Positions 1 through 11,122 of a stretch of DNA of 60,000 nt are shown one piece after another; position 1 is the first letter of the stretch, and every line of letters begins with the position of its first letter. Origin of the DNA: Tubiluchus corallicola (taxonomy: Eukaryota > Priapulida > Priapulimorpha > Priapulimorphida > Tubiluchidae); the NCBI GenBank assembly GCA_030141605.1, contig JAQGDQ010000259.1, positions 126,001 through 186,000 of the forward strand, read 5' to 3'. Both the position numbers and the translations under genes were made by a program. The notes beneath the pieces are model-generated. The model made no database searches, was not told the DNA's origin, and worked only from the letters and a program-made list of their open reading frames with translations.

Positions 1-1288
1 AGTAATCGTGCCAACGAGTTTGTGTGAATAACGTTTTACATTAGGAGCCATACATGATGGCATTTGGCGCTCATGAAAACGCCTACAGTGACACGGTTGC
101 TAACGCTAACCTACATGGGACGTTTGCATTTGCCAAAATAAGTACCACCTTTGTGCACAAGTACCTTGCTTGAGTACCTGTTCTCATGTAAAGGAGACAA
201 GGATTATTCAGTGCATAAACTGGAAAGATTTAAGCTGGTAAAATTAAAATAAGCTGCTTTAAAGGTAGGATGTTAACATATTTTTAGCTATAATCGAATG
301 GGTGAATTTTATCACCAATAATTGTCCAACAAAAAATGATGCAATATAGTATTTTGATAATCACCGTGGTTATTTTTGCGGCCCTATTGTAAGTTGCATA
401 ATGTTGGAATGTAGCGAAATTAAACAATGTTTTATTTGAACATCAATATATTCAAGCAAAATGGCTTTTCGGGTGTGGCTTCACAAAATGCCCCATGCTC
501 AACTACTGCCACACTCTCTATAACCACTGATGCAGCAATGTTATGTAACAATGTCAAGAGTTTTATACTGTATAGATAAAAACTTATAATAGAAGAAAAA
601 ACTAGCCTAGGAAAAATAAATAGGGTTTCAATAAATATGTTTTAAGCTATCCTGAGATGGGACAGTTCTTAGAGTAGTACACCATGATGGGTCAAAAATT
701 TTTCCTGAACAATGCAGATGATTACAATGGTCCGTAGCATAATGCTAAACAAAGTAAACATTCTGTACCTATATTGTTACAACATATATAGGGTCCCAGA
801 TAGGGGACGTACCAGTACTGAGCTATCCTATGGCAAAGGCCATCATATAAAAACATAATCTAGAGATGTGTAGAAAATAAAAAATTACAATTAGAGATGA
901 TGCCAATATGTGAAATTTTCGGCTTTGGCCCGAGGACTGGACTAACTGTATCATAAAGCCAAATCAAACACTAACTAAATGTTCATACTTATTATCCTAT
1001 GAAACGATAGTAACCACCATTTATTGATAACAGAAGTATGTTGCACATAAAAAATAATTTGTATGTTGCATTAATGAAATTATAATTAACAACATATGAC
1101 AACAGGAGAAATGCCTTGCAGAGTTATTGGCTTTATCCACAGGAACACACACACATATTCTGCAATTACTTACACACGGCTGCAATCTGCTAAAAAAATC
1201 TTGGAATAACACTGCCCTTCTTGACATAGTCTCTTGTTTTCTTTCAAAAGACTACTAAGTAAATTAAAAAAATATTCTGCCCACTTAC
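1..1288. other. 3' flank or intron of the ASMTL-type gene; no supported exon
   Basis: This stretch follows the last recognised exon of the minus-strand Maf-domain gene, whose donor is at 1287-1288. The missing C-terminal Maf segment, expected to contain a GGYGIQ-like motif, was looked for on the minus strand and not found, so it probably lies to the left of the window. Only short AT-rich ORFs and a small CA-rich tract near 1146-1156 are present. Confidence 0.5.
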
Positions 1289-4200
1289 ATAGGTTCACCT
1301 GTCTCTATGTAACTCTTTATTATACTTGGCGACAGCTCTCCCAAATATACATCAGTAGATTCGTGGAAGGTATGAGTATGGAACAAATGAGGAAAATCTA
1401 AAACGAAATTATGTACAGCAGGGAGATAATTTTTAAAGGAAAGCATAGATATAATTGATTCAAAATCCCATGCTAAAAGATGCCTCAAGACAACCAGCTG
1501 TGGTGGATCGAAATGCTGTGCTTTTGTTTTTGCTTTCCGTGTCTGTTAATACACTGGATGTACTGGTTATTAAACATGTAATTAAGGGTCATCCTTATAT
1601 AACGATATTAAGTTTAAGGTAGGTAGGTGATTTACTCATGACATCTTATGGCACACAGCTGTGAGGAGGAGGAATCTGCAGAATGGGTCAATGAGAATGA
1701 GTTCAGTAAATTGGGGCTGCCACTGCCTCCGTCACTGATACAAGAAGCATCAACTGATGGTTTGGCGTTAACTAACACAAGTGATGTTGTTGCCTGTCTT
1801 TGGGAAGAGGCAGAACAAACTGTACAAAAGCTACATTGGTGTGATATAAATATAAGTGGTAGGTAGGTGGTGGGGCATATGATAACGCCACTATAATGCG
1901 TAAGGTTCTCGGAATTGACCGAAAACTTGATATCATTATATGTGGATGGCCCCTTGAAAAGCTTGAATGATAAACTAGTTAACAGACTGTGTGCCAGTGA
2001 CTATTGCACATGCAACTGCAATAACATTAGGAAAATTACAAATGTAAGAAAAATAACAGAGAAGCCCCTTACAAATGCAATGATTAATTAGTGTTAAGTT
2101 CACCTGGTTTATGCATTATCAGAGCGACACCCGTGTGCACAAGATGACCTTTTCCACTGAGCCTGAAATAACATTAAAATACAGTAGCAGTTGAAAGGAG
2201 AATACTGTTGAGTTAGTTTTGATAACCACATTAAAGTTTTCACTTGGCATTTCCACTTTTATAACAAACAAACAAACTATTTTTGCTGTAATAAATTAAA
2301 GTTCAAGACAATTGAGACAATATGCAACAAGACATTTATAACTGAAAATGTGTAAAAAAGTATGCGTGTGGCATTGAGCTCCAGCCGAGCCAAGACAGAA
2401 TTCTGATATTTTTTACCAATAAATGGTCTAAAAATCTGTGAAGTGCAACACTTTTTATGTGCACACCGTATGCTGAAATCTAGGATTCCACTAGACGGTC
2501 TACTTAATATTCATACTTGTGGCAACACTAGAGCCGGGCCTATTATCAGTCCTTGATCAAAATGAGCCACTTCGTGGGCAGCGGTATCTTAGCAACCGTA
2601 TGACGAATGATCGGTTAGCACAGAGAGAATTCAGTATAGCTATTGCAACCAAAAATCATGTGTGTTACATCTCTCAAACCATAAAAAATACAGTGCAACA
2701 ATACATACTTACAAAAATTTAATTTTAGCTAACTATGTGCTACTTGTTGCTACTGATAGTTGGAGACTACACATAGCTAAATTGAATATTTATGCACCAA
2801 CAGTAGGTTGTAGATGATGTTTAGAGTATCTACAGTTGATAACTGAAAAAAACTGACAACTGTCAAATCGCTGTTTTCAACAGTAACTGGTAAAATGCAA
2901 GTTTTCTCTGTTTTTCTCACTTACGTGATTCAATTTTTGCTGTACATTTTACATTTTTAACCCATTGTCAAACAAGTCAATGGCTAGAGTACGCACTTTG
3001 TTAACATGTTAAATGCATCTTCTTTGTTCTTTGGTTTCCCATATATTATGTTATCCAGAGAAACAACAGTATCTGCCCCAATAACTAAATCAGGTTCTCT
3101 CTATAAAAGAAAAGCAGAATGCACACATAGTGAATTATACATGCTCTAATAAGCATGAAAATAAAGTATATGATACTTTACAAAAAGAAATCATGAGCCA
3201 ATAAAAATGCTTATGCATGCATCAGATTTTGTAGACTGAATATTTGCGCAAAAAATGTCAGATTTTTTTTGCATCAAGAGAAAGTAAATGTTGCATGTCG
3301 CAAAAAACCAGGGTTGCTAGTGGAAGCTAGGAAGTTTTAAATATCAATGCAAAAAGCAAGTTATTTTGAAAGATTTACAAAAATCTGTTTACCTGTACTT
3401 CTAGTTTACCCTGTTAAATCTATATACAAAATTCTTGATTCTACAGCATTTTGAAAAGGCTTAGTTTTTTCTGTCCAGCCTGTACATAAAAATCCAATTA
3501 GTTCAATTAACATGTCTTACTTTATACCACCTAGAAATTCAAAGTTTTATGATGCTGCATATATATGACAGAATAATAAAAGGTAGTATACCTTGTCATC
3601 AGACAACTTTGTAGCAACATCCAGTGCTTTCTTTCTAGCAGTCTCTACAGCATATTCGAAGGGATGCTCAAAATGTGACTGGTCCAGATTCTCTTCAAAC
3701 GTTGAAGCAAGTACCTCAAATGGAAAATTCTGAAAACAAGAACGAAAACAGTCAACTTATCGCTACACGAAAACTGCTACTATATAAATTTTACATGCAC
3801 ACTTTTTAATTCTTACTCTTACTTAATTTTTTCAGGTGCAAATGCATAAGATTAACAGATTTTTGAAAAAAGAGCACGAGTTTGATAACATTAAATTGGG
3901 CTCATTTTTGAAACATAATCTCTTTTGTTAGTGCCATGTGGTGAACTCGAAGAATAAGTACTACACAACTGGTACGCAAGAACAATTAAATACGATTCAC
4001 AGCTAATGACGTTTTTCACACTCAGAAACACCACAGCACCATATAAGATTACGGGTTTAAAAAGTTAATCATTTAAAGCAAGAAACAGTTTAAAGCTTGA
4101 ACAGTATAGTTTAACATAAGATAGTAGCATCATATGAATAATATTGTAATGAATAATTTACTATTATGTTGACAATGTATGAATTTTTGCAAGTGTCTCT

Positions 4201-5545
4201 TTATAATGATAAATGAAATGCTTAGTTAGAACCTTGATACAATTAGGCACAATTTATGTTTGTAATGGGGTTTCTTTAGCTGTCTGCTAACAATTTAATT
4301 ATCATTATTAACAAGCTTTTTTAACACTCGTCGTACATTTTTCAGTGTATCATATCAACGATGCTCAGAAGTCATCACAAAACCAAAGTAGTGGTACTAT
4401 TTGAATACAGTAATTTGACTTGCAGCAACTGCTTTTTTAAAAAATAAAAAAATAATTATAGTGGTAGCACCACTACTTTTCAGGAGAGTAATTGTATACA
4501 CGTGTAGTGATACTGTTTTAAAATTAAATGACCTAACACTTGTGAGTTTTAAAGCAGCAGTCTTGCAAGCTTAAGATGGTAACATTAAAGTTGATATAAA
4601 CAGGGATGCCCAAACTGGGCAGAGATTAATAATAATAAGTAAAGTTTACGTTATAAGTTGGAAGTAACTAATATGATGAAGGGGAATGCTGTCAGCTGGG
4701 GTCAACAGCCCTTGACTTTTCAAAATGGGGCCAAATCTGCACTAAAGTGTTTTTTGTATTATTACCTACAATAAATACTGCCCAAGACAATTGACGTGTT
4801 GACATCATTTACATGTTTTGTATTATTATAATGCAGAAAAGGAACTACAAATTTCATTCAGCAGACGATAATGTAAATGCATGTACTTGCGCAACAGAAA
4901 TCTTCATAATCAATACACTAACATCACAGTCTACCCATTTACATTGCTCTTTTTAATTGGTTTATTCCAGTAGCTTCACTACTACACTGCTTGCCTTTGG
5001 TTGGACCTCTATTGTGGAATTTCTACTGTCGCATGTGTGACTTGCAACTCTGCTGCTCAAAAAATGGCAGACGAAACCAGTCTACCAGCACTCATTAACA
5101 TCTTTTTAAGTAAGTTTTACATATGTTCATTGACTTTTAAAGAAGACTCACTGACTTACAGAATGATATACTCTTAACTTTCTTGTGCCACAGACACAGT
5201 CATCATTTACAACTGCAGGTATTAAAAATTATTAATGTCAATAATGCAAAACCGCATTGCAAAATAAACACTGCTAGTGCTATCGCACTGATAGTTGCCA
5301 TGATGAAATTTCAAAATTAATGATTATCTTTGTAATTATTTATAGTTGCTGTCTATTTGCAAACAGGCTGAGCCTATAAGATGAGCGTGTAACTTCTAAA
5401 CCAAGCATATGGAAGTTGATCGCATTATTTCCAACTTTATTTTTATGTCTCTTACCACATTATCCAAGATCTGCTTTCTTCTCGGTGACTGACTAGCTAA
5501 GACAATTCTTTGACTTTTCAGTAATGGTAATAATGGTTCCAGCAT
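1289..5545 (-). CDS. ASMTL: Maf-domain nucleotide pyrophosphatase, ASMTL type (3' end missing)
   Basis: Maf proteins hydrolyse dTTP, UTP and modified nucleotides to the monophosphate and are thought to clean the nucleotide pool. Five minus-strand exons join in phase: 5456-5545, 3592-3729, 2997-3100, 2104-2162 and 1289-1397, giving about 167 codons. The start ATG at 5543-5545 lies 15 codons before the family signature LASQSPRR (residues 16-23). Exon 3 carries IGADTVV with the catalytic Asp near residue 86. Exon 4 carries LSGKGHLVHTGVA, and exon 5 ends in ETGEPM, all in Maf order and spacing. Splice sites are GT-AG. The final Maf segment of about 50 residues is absent, and the gene probably continues left of the window. 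In vertebrates this domain is fused to a methyltransferase-like domain (ASMTL). Whether that is so here cannot be seen, so it may be a stand-alone Maf protein. The symbol is by resemblance. Confidence 0.9.
1617..1975 (+). other. coding-like fragment inside an ASMTL intron, unassigned
   Basis: An open frame at 1648-1866 on the plus strand encodes 72 residues of balanced composition (it contains EWVNENEFSKLGLP and LHWCDINISG). After a frame change, a further open segment at about 1876-1970 reads AYDNATIMRKVLG and DIIICGWPLEKLE before a stop. GGTAGGTAGGTG occurs on both sides of the first segment, at about 1618-1629 and 1858-1869. It lies antisense within the intron between Maf exons 4 and 5. 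I do not recognise the family. It could be a broken transposon gene or a processed pseudogene. Confidence 0.3.
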
Positions 5546-6409
5546 TGTTGTTGCTCTTTATTTTTACAAAAGAAATATTTTTATATACTAGCAGGTGTCC
5601 TAGTAGCTGATAATCGTGTGATATACAATTACAAATTACAGTCTTAAGCATTAAATTGCAAAAAACTCTTAACCGCACTCAGTTCACTCACTGAGTGAGC
5701 TACATAAACGGTCCACACAGTTGTACTGCGTAATACAGTAAAGTTAGAAAATGAAACTTATTCACCAAACTTTATCAATATGCATAATTAATAACTAAAA
5801 CTTTGTTCGTGTATAATAGTAGACTAGACATCGCACACGTGAAACGTCCATTGAAAAATTATCACCTCCTGCCATCTAGTGTGGCTACCTGAAATTACCA
5901 CCAAATTTAGTTTAGTTCATCCTATTTGCCTTAATATTACGTAAACGTAATAATACATTTATTACAATAAAATTATAAATGAAACAAACGTGTAAATAAT
6001 AAATGTTTGATAAATATATTTTCGGGACTGTCTAAAAAACGAACTTACAGAGGTCAGGTCCAGAAGCAAATGCAAGTGCAGACAAAGACCCTATACTAGT
6101 TCAGCAACACCTCCATTAGCTAATTTAACGCATTTTGTACTGTAGGGTAGCATAACCTTTTAGGGTTTACAAAAGCAACAGTAATAATTAATACAGAACA
6201 TCATATTATATCAAAGTAGTGCTTCCGTGCTTCCACAGTAACCACTCTACCAAATAGCAGGCACTCAAATAATTTAAGTGCAAGATACAAAACACTGAAT
6301 CACATTTGAAATTGATCAATTCACTATATTTGACACTTATTGAAATCTGAGTTTATTGGATTTCGTTTTTGTAGTTGAGCTGCTGAAGTCTGTAAGGACG
6401 TATAAAAGT

Positions 6410-6500
6410 TTACAAAAGTCTTCGATGCTTAGCAACGAGGTCTTGAGCATCCTGCACAGCCTGTAATCTCGAGGGATCTTCATGGTAGAAACAGATTGAA
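6410..6500 (-). other. possible terminal exon, unassigned
   Basis: On the minus strand a candidate acceptor (ATAATTCAG, ending at 6501) is followed by an open segment reading CFYHEDPSRLQAVQDAQDL and ending in AKHRRLL and a TAA at 6410-6412. The segment is charged and coding-like in this AT-rich setting. Just upstream (6515-6680) another minus frame is open and contains YQSMGCFVDELSRHFVFQ, but in a different frame, and no donor-acceptor pair joining them was convincing. The family was not recognised. It could be an exon of an unrecognised gene, a decayed mobile element, or chance. Confidence 0.25.
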
Positions 6501-6527
6501 CTGAATTATCTGAATAGCCTGAAAGAC

Positions 6528-6538
6528 AAAATGGCGGC
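6528..6538 (+). promoter_or_regulatory. YY1-like motif AAAATGGCGGC
   Basis: The 11-mer AAAATGGCGGC matches the well-known YY1 core (AARATGGCGGC), which often sits at or just downstream of transcription starts in animals. It is an isolated match, and no transcript start is shown by the sequence. Confidence 0.2.
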
Positions 6539-9500
6539 TAAGCTCATCTACAAAACACCCCATTGATTGGTATTCAAAAGACAAGCTTGCGAGGCATCTG
6601 CAAGATGTGTTGGGGCGTTGTGTTCGAGCCTGATCTCCACACACTGCTCTTGATTGCAGGCACGGAAACACTCATACTTTCACATTAATAATTATTGAGG
6701 GCATGATAGATTCTCTATTGATTCAGTAGAGCTTTAATGTAGTAAATCGTTCAGTACTAATGCTTCTTGTTTTTGTCCCACCACCAGCAAAACTTGTAGA
6801 GAGAATTAGACTTTACAGCCATTGAGAAGAACGCACTATAACCCAAAGGTCTTTAATGGGCCATGAAACTCAAAATTTTGAAAAATGAAGTTTTTGTTGA
6901 TAGCTTAGACAGAATTTTGTACAAAATCTGCAGTCTGCAAAATCAATTGACTATGGCTGTACAAAAAAAGCTAACAGCAAAATATGGAGGTGAAGAGAGG
7001 GTCTTCCGAATCAATTTCTTCTATGTGAGCCTGGCTGGCAATCAACAAAAATTTCAAACAATATTTTCAACTGTTCAGTACCATATATTTACAGTTTCAT
7101 TTTGTATAACTCTTAAATATAAATTCAGCTCAGCAATACGTAGTGTATAAGCTCATTAGAAGTTAACCATTGTAATACAATACAGCTTAGCTTCAACTTG
7201 CATTACAAGCCTATTTTATATCTATCGCTGCATGCACATCTTGACAGAGCCACAAAACCATATCTATGTGTTATAATTCATAATATTTACAAAATAAAAA
7301 TCAAATTTAGAGACTGAAAAGCATGGTTATTAGAGCTAACTAGCACTTCATTTCAGGAGTCTCACATAATAATACAATGTCAAAAACAACTCCTTAGAGT
7401 AATATCTACAATACTGATATATAGTATAAGATTTACTACTCTACATTGGTCTATAGAATGCATACAATTTTCTTTTGCTACTTGAGCCAAAGAAGAAAAG
7501 TCTGGTTCATTAACTACTATTTTGCTAATCTTAACACAGTTTTCAAAGTGTTAAGAATATGTCATCAAATGCTCATGCAAGTTGACAGCTGATGACAACA
7601 AATGTTTAACATTCAAAAGTATCTTGGAATAGAGCAACAATGCACATGCATACTTTATTTTCCGAAACTTCAGTAGTGTATTGTACTACAAGTTTACCCG
7701 TCTTGACATTAAACATATCACTTCTTTATTATTATTATAAATGATATTATGTAGTTCACAGAAGAAACACTGGTATAAACCTAGACGAGCAGTCACAGAG
7801 CTTTTTACGAAATTTTTTTGGAAAGATCATTCTTAGGCTTACAATGGAATTCACAAAGGTTTCATATCCGAAAAAGTTTTTAAATGTGATCCTAACTTTA
7901 CGAAAACAAAAAAGCCTACAAAGTTTCTTATGAAAATTCTTACGAATGCGTTAGTGAATATAGGCTTACAGAACATTTGTAAAATTGTTATCTTTACTAT
8001 CACAACAATCACTAAAGAAAAAAACATTTTAATAGCTCAATGTTTTGTAGAAAAATGAATAATTTTGACCACTGTAGCTCCCATTATTTGCAATTAAATT
8101 TGTGGTAGTTACATTTCATTTTTTAACAATCACGTAACATTATAATACCAATCCCAACACAAGGTAGCTGCAGTGCCTGCATGCCAAAGAAGTACTACAT
8201 AACCCACTGTTTACATTTATATTCCAAGGTACGAAATAATGCAAATGGAAAGCTTTCAAAACAAGTCACTGGAAATGTGGCACAACTACAACAATTATTC
8301 ATTCAGTTCTAATGATAACAACAATCACATCTTCGTTTTTAAATAAAGTAACATTTTTATGTACAACAACTGAACTGCAAATAAGAAAAAACAAGTCAAT
8401 AAATTTCGCTAAAGGTTAAAGACAACCACGATTATTTTAACTTCTGGTAATCACTTGCTATCAGTAAACACACTACTAAATCAGAAATCCTAATTGAAGA
8501 TAAGCCAAAATAAGTAAATAAATTTTGATGATTCTTCAAAGCAAGAGTTAACCTGATGACGAATCTTTTAAAGAAAGATGTAGAAAAAGTGGTAAACCAG
8601 TCAGGATTTAGCCCATGAGATCTTGGAAATAGAATTTCAGCGCATAAACACTGACTGAGAGGGTTACATAAAATGAACAGGTCTAAATTCTGTTTCAGTA
8701 TCTCTTTTTCAGCAAATAACAATTATTAGATGTCTCCAAACCCCAAGTTGCTAGATGCTTATATACGTAATAAGATTTTCGAAACATTAGTTTTAAGAAT
8801 ATGAATGCATATGTGTGTTTATGAAATGCCTCCAAACGAGTTGATGCAAAACAAACATATACTGATTGCAAAATTCTTAAGCATTACTGGCCAATGGCAT
8901 AAATTCCATAACAGACTTATTTAGTCAATTTCAATCACAACCTCAAAACTTCTGTAAAAAAAGAGATGAAATTAATGAAGAACTTCTCAGTTCCAATCCT
9001 AATGTGCAAATCTTCCTCCTACAATGACTATAGAAAACTATTAAAATCTTCCTCAGGTGGCATTTGGTGAAACAAATTCAAGGAGAATTACTCAAACAAC
9101 AGTTAACCTTTAAATAATTAAACAAAAACAAAGTAAAAGTCATTTGTATAATGTGGAATAAAAACATACAACAATAAAATTGTACCACCTTTCCCCAGCA
9201 TTATAAAACTTCGTAAACGTAACTTTAATTAAATTTATTCATACTCATTAGATTCAGACAATAAACTGAGGAATCTGATTGTCTAAAACACAGTACATAT
9301 AAGTCACATACACACACAGTCACATAAAAAAACAATAATTTTACAAAAATGACCACTAACAACAAAACAGAACTGCGTACTCTTAAAAATTTTAACTCAA
9401 CAATGTTCAACAATTCATATTGGCCATAAACTTACAACTGACGTTTGTTCTAAAACTACATCTTATACGACACTATGCCCAGCTAGGTGTGAACAACAGC

Positions 9501-10066
9501 TTTTATAAAAAGCAAATTCTATATTCTATCAGCAACAATATCATCTATACGATATATGCTAAATATATATATAAACACTTGTACTATCTGTCACACTGTT
9601 AACATAATACATTTGTTGCCATCTGTGTATTCCTTCGACGCAGAATGCCCACTAAACTAAACAGTTTCTGATTCAAATCATGGAATACATTGTAGCAAAC
9701 GTTACATCACAGTCGCTCACTAACAGCAATGCAGATGAAAATCCGTATGTCGGTAGGAAACACAACAACACTGAACTGTACATCAATTGCAAACACAACA
9801 CTGTGTTTTAAATGTAGGACTGTCAACACTTCCTTCTGTACATGCTTCTACACATCAGCTGACGGATTTTTCATTTCAGCTGATGATTATTTCTAGATTA
9901 ATTCCTTTATATCATACTGCCCATAAAGCAAGAAAACTGCTGGTAAATTTAATTTTTGTTACAGTCCTTGATTCACATGGTGCCACACACCTCCTTCCTA
10001 GTAGCTATTGTTTTAGTACGCATGCTTTTAATTTCCGGTACACACGCCGGTCTATCAAAGTGATTG

Positions 10067-11122
10067 TCAGGGAAGATATTCAACATAGTTTTCAGGGATT
10101 AATCCAGTCTTGCCATTCAATGTGCCCTGAAGCCAGCCAGGTTCACGTGATGGTCTCACTGAAAAAAAGAGTTTAATGAACAATAACTTCAAAGCAATTG
10201 CTACAAATTTTCAACTAAGCAACTCTTGAGAACTTCTCTTTATTTCAGGCAACACTTAACAGTCAATATTATAACAGCTACTCTAATGTAACTACCATAC
10301 CAGACGATTAACTAGTTTGTTTAAAGAAAAACCGGACACAATCTTAAGCTACAGCTCAAAACAATCTCTTTAAATATTGAAAGGAAACATGGTATTTTTT
10401 CAAGAACAACTTATGTGAAAGAATTATTATAGCATGAACACAACTTTGCGACTACTTCTTTGCTGTAACATATATTTTGCCATTTTCTAGTTAGATGGGC
10501 ACTAGTGCTTACATCTCAGAAACACGTTGCACAAAAAAATAGCCGCTGTAGCTCTTAGTTCAGATCTGTTCAGTTGTGACGTAGTGCACACGTTCAAGAG
10601 CTCATAATACATGAGCAGAGGAGCAAATGCGAAATTTGAATTTTAAACTTAAAATTTACCAAGTTTTTGCATATCGCACTAAATCTACAGTATCTCTTAA
10701 ACTTAAATTTCCACTTTGGCAAACACATGCAACAGGCTCATGGAATATTTGAGCTGTTGAACATTATGTTCAGTTGTTATGTCATTACTAGTTGGGCTCG
10801 CCTGCCATTAAATAAGTTTTTAACCCATTATTTAATTATCAAAAATGTTTTGGCATTATCATAGGTGTTAAAATGTATACTTTGTACCTTACTTCAAAAT
10901 GGGGTAGCATCCTGTTTTCCTTTAACTAATTATGAAGTCATAATCAGATTTTCACTAATTATTTACTAAAGTACAGTAGGTCACGTGTGATTAGTCTGAT
11001 CAACTAGAAGTAAAAAAATAGTGAACAAACAGAAAGACTTACCATTAGTTATAATTTGATTCGGTTCAAAAGACAACTCAGATTCATTTTCAGCCTGGCA
11101 AATATACAATGTCCTTACCCGT
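10067..11122 (-). CDS. Graf: Graf exons 24-25: SH3 domain and stop
   Basis: Exons are 11043-11122 and 10067-10158 (stop TGA 10067-10069), covering residues 781-837. The SH3 reads [16 protein letters not shown] (ALYDY-like strand and RT loop), then [20 protein letters not shown], ending YVEYLP. The Trp pair position, GLIP and NYV of the peptide-binding groove are present. The human counterpart [19 protein letters not shown] is almost identical. In GRAF proteins this SH3 binds proline-rich partners such as FAK and dynamin. The plus-strand ORF at 9787-10176 is only the antisense shadow of this exon. Confidence 0.95.

Larger units (their letters stand above)
5546..10066. other. region between Graf stop and ASMTL start
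   Basis: This holds the Graf 3' UTR and the ASMTL promoter side; both genes are on the minus strand. A minus-strand AATAAA lies at 9234-9239, about 830 nt past the Graf stop, and others lie near 7655 and 7733. Which is used cannot be told. The sequence is AT-rich and holds only short ORFs of low-complexity composition, apart from the exon-like stretch near 6410-6680 listed separately. Confidence 0.5.

Noticed and set aside
1021-1227. VPVDKANN in a minus frame as the missing Maf exon
   Set aside because: There is no AG acceptor in the needed phase before it, and the expected GGYGIQ-like motif does not follow.
6863-7150. Plus-strand 95-codon ORF
   Set aside because: It is AT-driven in composition, with no motif, no splice partners and no family recognised.
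9787-10176. Plus-strand 129-codon ORF
   Set aside because: It is the antisense shadow of the Graf SH3 exon, whose minus-strand reading matches the family closely.
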